Shown one piece after another: positions 57,738 to 64,000 of a stretch of 64,000 nucleotides of DNA. Made by a program: the position numbers and the translations under genes. Under the pieces are notes generated by a model, which was not told where the DNA came from, made no database searches, and worked only from the letters and a program-made list of their open reading frames with translations. Position 1 is the stretch's first letter. Every line of letters starts with the position of its first letter. Origin of the DNA: Plenodomus lindquistii (lineage: Eukaryota; Ascomycota; Dothideomycetes; Pleosporales; Leptosphaeriaceae); contig JANUWI010000016.1 in the NCBI GenBank assembly GCA_025504975.1, positions 372,001-436,000 of the forward strand, in the 5' to 3' direction.

Positions 57738-58986
57738 ATGGCCTCTGCGACCACCACAAGTATCGATGCGCCTGCTCAGGCGGCTCCACAAGGCTTGAGC
57801 ACGTCCGCCAGCACTCAATTCCCGCCCATCAACATCGGCACGCGCAACTCGGTGTTGGCCCAGATCCAAGCACGTGCTGTAGAGAGATCGCTCAAAGAAG
57901 CGCATCCAGAACGGACATATAACATCTGCCCCGTCGTCGTGCAGGGCGACAGAGACAAGACGACACCGCTGCAGCAACTGAGCCGAGGCGAGAATGCGAA
58001 GAGTCTGTGGACTGGTGAATTGGAGAGCATGCTGGAGTCGGGCGACTTGGACCTTATCGTTCACTGTCTGAAGGGTAAGGAGATGTGGTTTCCGGTTTTA
58101 TTGACAATTGGCTAAAACCTAGGTAGACATGCCTACACAACTGCCAGACAACCTCGAACTTGGCGCTATTCTCGAGCGCGAAGATCCTCGCGACGCCCTC
58201 CTCATCTCCCCCCGTCTACCAAAAGAGACCACATTAGCAACGCTTCCCCAGGGTGCCACGATTGGAACATCTTCCGTTCGGCGGTCGGCCACGCTGCGAA
58301 AGCTGTTCCCACACTTGCAATTCGCAGACTTGCGCGGCAACGTGGGCACACGACTAGCAAAGCTCGACGCTGAAGATTCGCCATACTCGGCCATTATACT
58401 GGCTGCGGCTGGCTTAAAGCGCATGGGGCTCGATAACCGGATTACTCAGTATCTGAGCAGTACCAGCGGTGGTATGCTACACGCCGTAGGTCAAGGCGCT
58501 TTGGCCATCGAAATCAGAAAAGGCGATGAAACCACAAAGGCAATCCTAAACAAGATTCGATGTGAAAGAACAACACGTGCATGTTCCGCTGAGCGCGCGC
58601 TACTGCGAACATTAGAAGGTGGATGCAGTGTCCCTATTGGTGTCGAGACATCATGGCGTGGCGGCCGTGGTCTGGCAATAGGCGCTCAGCCAGCCAAGGA
58701 CTATGACAAGCATGGCAATGCTGTCGAGGAGGGGGAACCAGATATTGACGACCAAGAGCTCCTTCTCAGGACCATCGTTGTTAGCGTAGATGGCACAGAA
58801 TCAGTCGAGTACGAAGTCGCGCAAAAGGTTCGGTCGGCAGAAGAAGCGGAGGCTATGGGGAGAGAAGTTGCGCTGAAGTTGATCGAGAAGGGTGCAGGCA
58901 AGATTTTGAAGAAGATAAATATCGAGAAGCAGTGGGCGGCGAAGAAGCAACTTGAGGAGATGGGCAAAGCTACGACTACTTCATAG
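57738..58986 (+). CDS. HEM3: Porphobilinogen deaminase (hydroxymethylbilane synthase)
   Basis: Third enzyme of heme synthesis; cytosolic, joins four porphobilinogens into hydroxymethylbilane. 398 residues from exons 57738-58074 and 58127-58986 (52-bp intron, ending ...GGTAG). Family blocks: INIGTRNSVLAQIQARAVER, LWTGELESMLESGDLDLIVH then CLKDMPTQLP across the intron, and TIGTSSVRRSATLRKLFP followed by FADLRGNVGTRLAKLD. Cys279 in ERALLRTLEGGCSVPIG is the dipyrromethane-cofactor site. Asp in LKDMPT is the catalytic Asp. All present. A Ser/Ala/Thr-rich N-terminal extension of about 30 residues and a Lys-rich C-terminus are normal for fungal forms. Confidence 0.97.
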
Positions 58987-59378
58987 TATCAGCCATCATC
59001 ACTGCGATAGATGTCACGCTCATTGTATCCTCGAATCACAATCAATGACACGACCCCGGTTGTAAACGGCGAATCGATAGTCACAAAGCCGCACACATAC
59101 ATTCGCGTCATCAGCTATTTGCAGATCCTACAATCTCCCCTTCCTGGGCTCAGCCACCCTTAGTGATGCAAAACTGCTATTCCAAGAGCATACCATCACA
59201 ACAACACCACACCATGCCATCGCACCATGTGAACGATTCAACCTCGGCGTCTCCACAAAACCCCCCTCCGCCCTCCCACACTTTCCTACTACCACAACCA
59301 AATCCCCCGACACCAACAACCCACGCTGCAAAACAAGTACTAAACTCTACAAAAAGAAATACAACTACAACTCACAAA
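58987..59378. other. Short intergenic region
   Basis: 392 bp between HEM3 and the small Cys-rich gene. CA/C-rich on the + strand from 59205 on, as expected for a fungal 5' UTR. No gene seen. Confidence 0.45.
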
Positions 59379-59600
59379 ATGTGCAAAATCACATATAAAC
59401 GCTACCGCGACTGCGGCCACGAAAAGCTAAATTCGAGACGCTACACTATGTGTGGCCGCAACATGACAGGAGTCGAATCACAGTGCAAGTATTTCGATGG
59501 CGTGAAGGCGCGAGATACGCAGGAGCTGAGTGCTTGTCCGGCGTGTACGAGCGGGGGCGTGGTGCAGGACGAGGGGTATGAGGGGGGGAGGAGGGGGTGA
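59379..59600 (+). CDS. Small Cys-rich protein, MCxI...CGH family, copy 1
   Basis: 73 residues, single exon, ATG in aaa-ATG context. The protein starts MCKITYKRYRDCGHEKL and carries cysteines at 2, 12, 25 and 36 and a final CPAC, plus His14. The spacing suggests a zinc-binding mini-domain. No signal peptide, so probably cytosolic. The gene at 63399-63617 is a clear relative. I recognise the pattern as one that recurs in small hypothetical proteins of filamentous ascomycetes, but I know no function. Confidence 0.7.
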   Translation: MCKITYKRYRDCGHEKLNSRRYTMCGRNMTGVESQCKYFDGVKARDTQELSACPACTSGGVVQDEGYEGGRRG

Positions 59601-60165
59601 GACTTCGGATAAGTATGTGCAATGTACAATAAGTTATATTCGATGTTGATGTGTGGTGATATTCTGGCTTGCTGCGTGGAGATGAGGTGATTGAGGTGTG
59701 ATACGCGATTACTGCGGGTTGTCTTGTGTCTTTGACTCTTTACTTTGGTGGCGTGGTTCCAGTGACGCCGCTCATACTCAGCTGGATATCCAAAACACTG
59801 GGGGACCCTCCGGAGAAACGTAGGCAAAGGAGTGTTTGTTATTCTCTATTTAACCCCTTAGATTAATTATACTATAAAAAAAATTTGGGATAGAGGGTAT
59901 TCGTACGTGTGACTGCCTTCTGAACAGAAAGCAAATCGTAGAGTTCCTTGAGCGACTTGGTGAGTGTTGCTTATGTGGCACGCGAAAGATGTGAGGGTCT
60001 TGATCGATGCCACCACAGGCACTAGTCCCCAATAACTAGCATCGAGCACATGTATCCATCTGTAATTCTCTGGTACTGCAAGTCCGGACTGAAATTTTTT
60101 TCTGAGTGGATTCCATAATGCCGTAGGTTTCAATACTGCAAGACAGAATACTGGCCACTCGGCTC
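59601..60165. other. Convergent 3' region
   Basis: 565 bp between convergent genes. An A8/T3 tract lies near 59874-59885. No gene recognised. Confidence 0.45.
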
Positions 60166-61426
60166 CTAGGCTTCTGCACGATTGCTCACTTCCGGATCCA
60201 TTATAAGTTCCTGGCTGGAATTTGTAAAGAAGCGAATGTCCGGTACGGGGACTTGCTTGCTGTATGGATCGACAGTGGAGAGGCGATGGCTCGCCGCACT
60301 CTTGCCCGCGCTATGTTTTCCCACGAAGCCTTGATCATGATCTGTCGCAAGCAAGCGACTTTTATAATGGTCGAACATCGGCTTGATGGCTGGAAGATTT
60401 GCCACGAAAGTTGACACCAACTGAGTTATGTTAGCTGTTGTAAAGGCGATGTGAGTGGGCGGAATGTGTATTTACGATCTCGCGAACGGACCATGAGGCC
60501 GTATTCCCTAGTTGCGCCGCGCCGCGCAAGCAGAGAATGCATCGTATCACCGCGGCGAAGATCATGAAGACTCCTGAGCAAAGCCAAACAGCCAGAGTGA
60601 GCTTCTTCGAGGGGGGTAGTTGAAGCTTCCACAGGAGAGGCATAGGTATGTATATGATCAAGAGGCCTGTACTATGAGGTGATCAGCCCAACACATGATT
60701 AAGGGGGTGTATTGCACTCACCCGACGTTGGTGACCAAAGCTGCAATGTAGTTCGCTGTGTTGAGTGCGCACTCATCACCAGGGTACGGATAGACTTGCC
60801 AAAGTCGCTGCATCGGGAGACAATGCGTGGTATACACTATGAGCGTCGCGAAGTAGGAGACGATGCAGGCGAGCCCTGTGAATCTGACCAGGCTGTGCTG
60901 AGTAGAATTGAATCTAGGTAAATAAGCCAGGTTGTTAACCAGGGCTTCCGGGAGATGCATACGTCAAACGGCTGTAGAAGCATAGCATGCCTCCTTTGAC
61001 TACACAACTCGTTAGTTGCGGAGGCAGTACGGCGTGGGAGACGTACTGCTCCATAAGCACGTAGTGTAGATGAACCAAACAGCCAATACATATTTACTTC
61101 CGGCGGCCTTTGTGCTCAAGTGATCAGCAAGCATTACCACTGTATCCGCTCATGCAACTCACCGCCCGTTCCCTCTCGGTTGGCGTCATTGCCGCAGCTA
61201 TCTCATTGTTCATTCCTGTGATTGTCGGGCCTATGCTCATCTTGTGAACTAATGCTAACGCCACGGTGATGGATATGATCGTGAGAATCGCGAAATAATC
61301 ATCCCCAGCCCACTGTTGTCCGGGATCGTGCCTCGAGCGAAAGCGCCACACAACTCGCAGTATCAGCACCACCATACTGACGGCGTACTCAATCCATGCT
61401 TCAATCATAAATCCCGGAATAGTCAT
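60166..61426 (-). CDS. Rhodopsin-like seven-helix integral membrane protein, copy B
   Basis: 334 residues in six exons: 61426-61163, 61107-61047, 60999-60963, 60913-60722, 60671-60476, 60420-60166. It is a clear paralogue of copy A. It opens MTIPGFMIEAWIEYAVS, keeps GQQWAGDDYFAIL, then VYTTHCLPMQRLWQVYPYPG. NTANYIAALVTN and IIYIPMPLLWKLQLPP follow, then FAAVIRCILCLRG and TFVANLPAIKPMF. The tail again has SSQELIMDPE. Exon lengths are 264, 61, 37, 192, 196 and 255 nt against 264, 61, 37, 192, 199 and 246 in copy A, with the same phases. An in-frame ATG at 61477 could add 17 residues, but the start used matches copy A. Intact. Confidence 0.9.
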
Positions 61427-62588
61427 CGTTGAGTTGAATTGAGGGTCTGCTCTGTCCGTGAAGATGCAGCCTTTCATTGTGAGACGCAGAGTAGAATGTC
61501 TAAACGGCCGATCTCTATAAGCAAAGCGACCGTGAATGCCAATGACTCGCTATGCTGCCTCCAAAAGGAACTCAGACCACACCTGAACGGCGAGCGACGT
61601 GGGGCAGAGTTGCCGGCATGTGTGCATCAAGTCAGTCGGCAGGGTAAGGATCCCAGCTCCCCGAGCCAGTGAGGTGCTACTTAGGTAGCTGATCACCGCG
61701 CACATGGCCGTCACGGTATGGAGCACCGCTACTGCCACAGGTGGCGAGTTAAGGACCTCTTAGATTGGCGGAACTTAAAATCCTTCGCTCTATGGATAAA
61801 TTTCATTGCGTCCGTGTTGTGAATGATTGCAGCGCTTCTGAAATACCATCAGTAAATCAGGTCGGTCTAATCACAGGGCGGGAGGTCCGAATGGAAGACC
61901 AACTTAAGGTTTCGAGACGCTTGGTTGACGGCACATGCGCTTCTGACATCAGTCTGCAACCTTGCTTTTCTTTAAACTTTGACAGAGGACAAGTTTTTTC
62001 TTCGTTCCAGATGCAAGAACCATGTGCAAGGCTTCTCGACTTGAGGTCATGTAATTGCGTAGTCCATTATATCATGTCGACCCTGGACCACAGGACGTGT
62101 CGATCTCGCGACATCACTTTGTTCCTGCATTCAACTTGGGCCAGCAATGAAGCTCAGCAGCTTATGCTGAACTCATACTCGAGCGAGCAGCGTATAACTT
62201 GGCTAACATTTGGAGGATCAGCCTGAGATGAAGAGATCCGTGTGGATGTTCCGCGTCGACTGCATCAAGTACGATAAAGTTTTGAGTTTTTGACGTTATT
62301 CAAGCATGCAGCGGCTGAGCTAGGCGGGCCTCTGAACGGAACGGTGGAAGTGGGTCTTACAGCTCACTAGCACGAGAAGCGTATGAACTCCGGCGGCATC
62401 TTTATTTTAAGGTGCTCACGGTGTCTTTGCACGTCAGTTCGCACCCTAGAAGACATACGAGTGTCAAACTTACGTCTCCTTCATGCTGGCAGTGATTAAT
62501 ACTTTTCTGCGTGGCCAGTCTTCAATGGTAATACTGACAGCGGTCCAGGTTTTGTTTGCCCGAAAAGCGCGACCGTTAAGCGAGCCAG
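61427..62588. other. Gene-free interval
   Basis: 1.2 kb between the copy B start and the MITE. An open stretch (61765-62226) lacks a convincing start and motif. Contains the copy B promoter. Confidence 0.4.
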
Positions 62589-62596
62589 AATTTATA

Positions 62597-62999
62597 GGCA
62601 ACGTCTAAACGGGTGGGTCATGAATATTTTCGGGTGGGTGTTTAAAACAGATACGCCGCGCGGTACTCACGCAACCTAGCTAGCTCTAGAGGTAGATATA
62701 GTAACTCTACACTTCTCTTCTCTACACAATAAGTTTTCTTAAAAAAAAAAAGGGGGGGGGGGGGGCTCTACACGTGGTTATTAAGAAAAAATGTAGGTAG
62801 AGAGGGGGGAGCAAAATCCGTAAACAGTAAGTACTGTATAAGTAAGCTACGTGTAAGCAGCGAGCGCTTAAGCGTACAGGATTTAGTGTTTGTAGGTTCC
62901 ACGCTAGTGGCCATGCTGCTGTGTATCTTTTGTCCAGCAGGCGTGCTATCTAGAACGCCCACCCGAATATATTCATGACCCACCCGTTTAGACGTTGCC
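62597..62999. mobile_element. Non-autonomous DNA transposon (MITE), hAT-like by target duplication
   Basis: 403-bp element with 46-bp terminal inverted repeats at 62597-62642 and 62954-62999 that match at 44 of 46 positions and begin GGCAACGTCTAAACGGGTGG. Flanking 8-mers AATTTATA (62589-62596) and AATTTATG (63000-63007) differ at one base, consistent with an 8-bp target-site duplication, the hAT size. The interior has no transposase ORF. It includes an A11G14 run and several CTCTACAC copies. Superfamily is inference from duplication length alone. Confidence 0.85.
62741..62765 (+). repeat. A11G14 homopurine run inside the MITE
   Basis: Eleven A followed by fourteen G. The exact length may be affected by sequencing error. 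Confidence 0.9.
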
Positions 63000-63007
63000 A
63001 ATTTATG

Positions 63008-63398
63008 TGGACATGGAGACACTTGTTTGCGTCCGATCATAGTCGGGCTAAGAGAGAAGGTCATCGTTGTCTTGCATGTTAGGTGGACCCGATGCCACAT
63101 ATGTGGCTTGGTGGCACTTCGCTGTCTATGACCAGCTGCTGTAGCCTGTCTTGCTGTTCCAAGACAGCTGGCACGCTGTGAAGGCGAACGCGCCTATAGA
63201 AGCATGGCGCAAACATCCGCGCATTTGCCAGCTTCCCTGGATCAAATCCTGAACTGTCAAAAAACAAAACCAGGTCAGCTCTTTCGCCTAACAATACTTC
63301 CTTGTTACAGCCAATAAGGTCAAAGGCTTATCTGAAAATTCGGTAGCGACGCGGGGCGACCACAAAACAACAACCAGAACGCATCCGCCATTCGCGCC
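63008..63398. other. Short interval between MITE and small Cys-rich gene
   Basis: About 390 bp. It must include the promoter of the gene at 63399. No other feature seen. Confidence 0.4.
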
Positions 63399-63617
63399 AT
63401 GTGCACAATTACATGGATCCAGTTCCGCGAGTGTGGCCATGAAATAGCGGGGACCAAGCAAACAAGTCGTTGCAAGAGCAACATTGGTAACTGGGTGTTG
63501 TGGATATGTCCAGACTACAAAGAGATACCGCACATGGTTTCTGAAGCCTATCCAGGCGCATGTCTGGTGTGCCAGGCAGCGGCAATAGAGAGGGGAAAGC
63601 AATTTGGAAGGCGGTGA
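63399..63617 (+). CDS. Small Cys-rich protein, MCxI...CGH family, copy 2
   Basis: 72 residues, single exon, ATG preceded by gcc. It starts MCTITWIQFRECGHEIAGT, shares MCxIT, the R-x-CGHE core, a Cys at 25, a mid Cys (WICPDY) and a final CLVC with copy 1, and ends in GRR as copy 1 does. The overall layout (Cys2, Cys12, His14, Cys25, mid Cys, CxxC) is kept while other residues diverge, which argues for a real metal-binding or disulfide scaffold. Function unknown. Confidence 0.65.
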   Translation: MCTITWIQFRECGHEIAGTKQTSRCKSNIGNWVLWICPDYKEIPHMVSEAYPGACLVCQAAAIERGKQFGRR

Positions 63618-64000
63618 ACACGTTGCTGGCGCTGTGTTCCAGTCATTTCCTTTCCCGGTTCATAATACGTTGCGCGCTTGTAATTGTACTCTGTAGGCAC
63701 AGTGGAAATGGCTGCTTTTGAGGATTATTCGAAGAGCAGCCAAGGGGAAGATGTAATTAGATGATGTAATGACTCATGTAGCCGCAATCGTGCTTACTAC
63801 CATACCTAACCGGCCGTTCCCGCACCGTTGCGGATGTGACTTTGAGCAACACCACAAGTTTCACCAGACAACGACAGTCAGCAGGCATCGCCCTTGACGT
63901 GAAAATGTACCACTCCTGGCCCATGAATGTCAGTCCTGATGCGCAGTCGTAGGTCGACCAGGTTGGGTAATGTGCACCTACCTCTCCACGAAACCACGGT
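63618..64000. other. Window end, no gene seen
   Basis: 383 bp after the last gene. Nothing recognised; a gene could begin beyond the window. Confidence 0.4.

Noticed and set aside
61765..62226. 153-codon ORF upstream of the MITE
   Set aside because: No convincing start codon or motif, and no splice partner found.

Overview
The window is nuclear DNA of a filamentous ascomycete. Its genes are split by many 46-63 bp introns with GT...AG ends and CTAAC/CTGAC-like branch sites. It carries lineage-typical genes: an AA9 lytic polysaccharide monooxygenase, a HET-domain protein, a Zn2Cys6 factor, rhodopsin-like membrane proteins and a chitin synthase export chaperone. The style fits Dothideomycetes, probably Pleosporales, but that placement is inferred from gene content only. 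I support 25 protein genes, one decayed gene and one short transposable element. No rRNA, convincing tRNA or CRISPR was found.

Layout. 0-11 kb is a gene-poor accessory stretch: a huge Ser/Thr-rich GPI-anchored wall protein with a higher-order repeat, a tiny and degenerate NF-YA (CCAAT-factor) relative, a secreted AA9 enzyme and a HET-domain protein. 12-20 kb is a mostly minus-strand block of core genes: a protein with twin SUMO-interaction-like motifs, a protein with two ExoX-C-like repeats, dihydroxyacetone kinase, and the Chs7 chaperone. 20-28 kb holds two small unknown genes, a Zn2Cys6 regulator, an F-box protein and an O-methyltransferase. 29-38 kb has a plasma-membrane Na+/H+ antiporter and an arrestin-like ubiquitin-ligase adaptor. 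40-47 kb has a seven-exon Dpb11/Rad4/TopBP1 homologue, a 2-oxoglutarate/Fe(II) oxygenase and an Mkt1 homologue; the last two share a divergent 484 bp promoter region.

47-64 kb is again accessory-like. A TauD-type dioxygenase relic lies upstream of an intact Dal5-family permease, which looks like a decayed sulfonate/organic-acid utilisation pair. Beyond it, two paralogous seven-helix rhodopsin-like genes with the same six-exon structure face each other around HEM3 (porphobilinogen deaminase) and a small protein with a split internal duplication. Two small Cys-rich 'MCxI...CGH' proteins lie in the same interval, and a 403 bp hAT-like MITE sits beside the second copy.

The most unusual item is the 102-residue NF-YA-like protein at 5.9 kb. 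It keeps the subunit-association helix but has lost the DNA-contact histidines and the central Gly of the minor-groove motif. Exon coordinates come from reading splice signals and frame continuity by eye; none was checked against RNA or databases.
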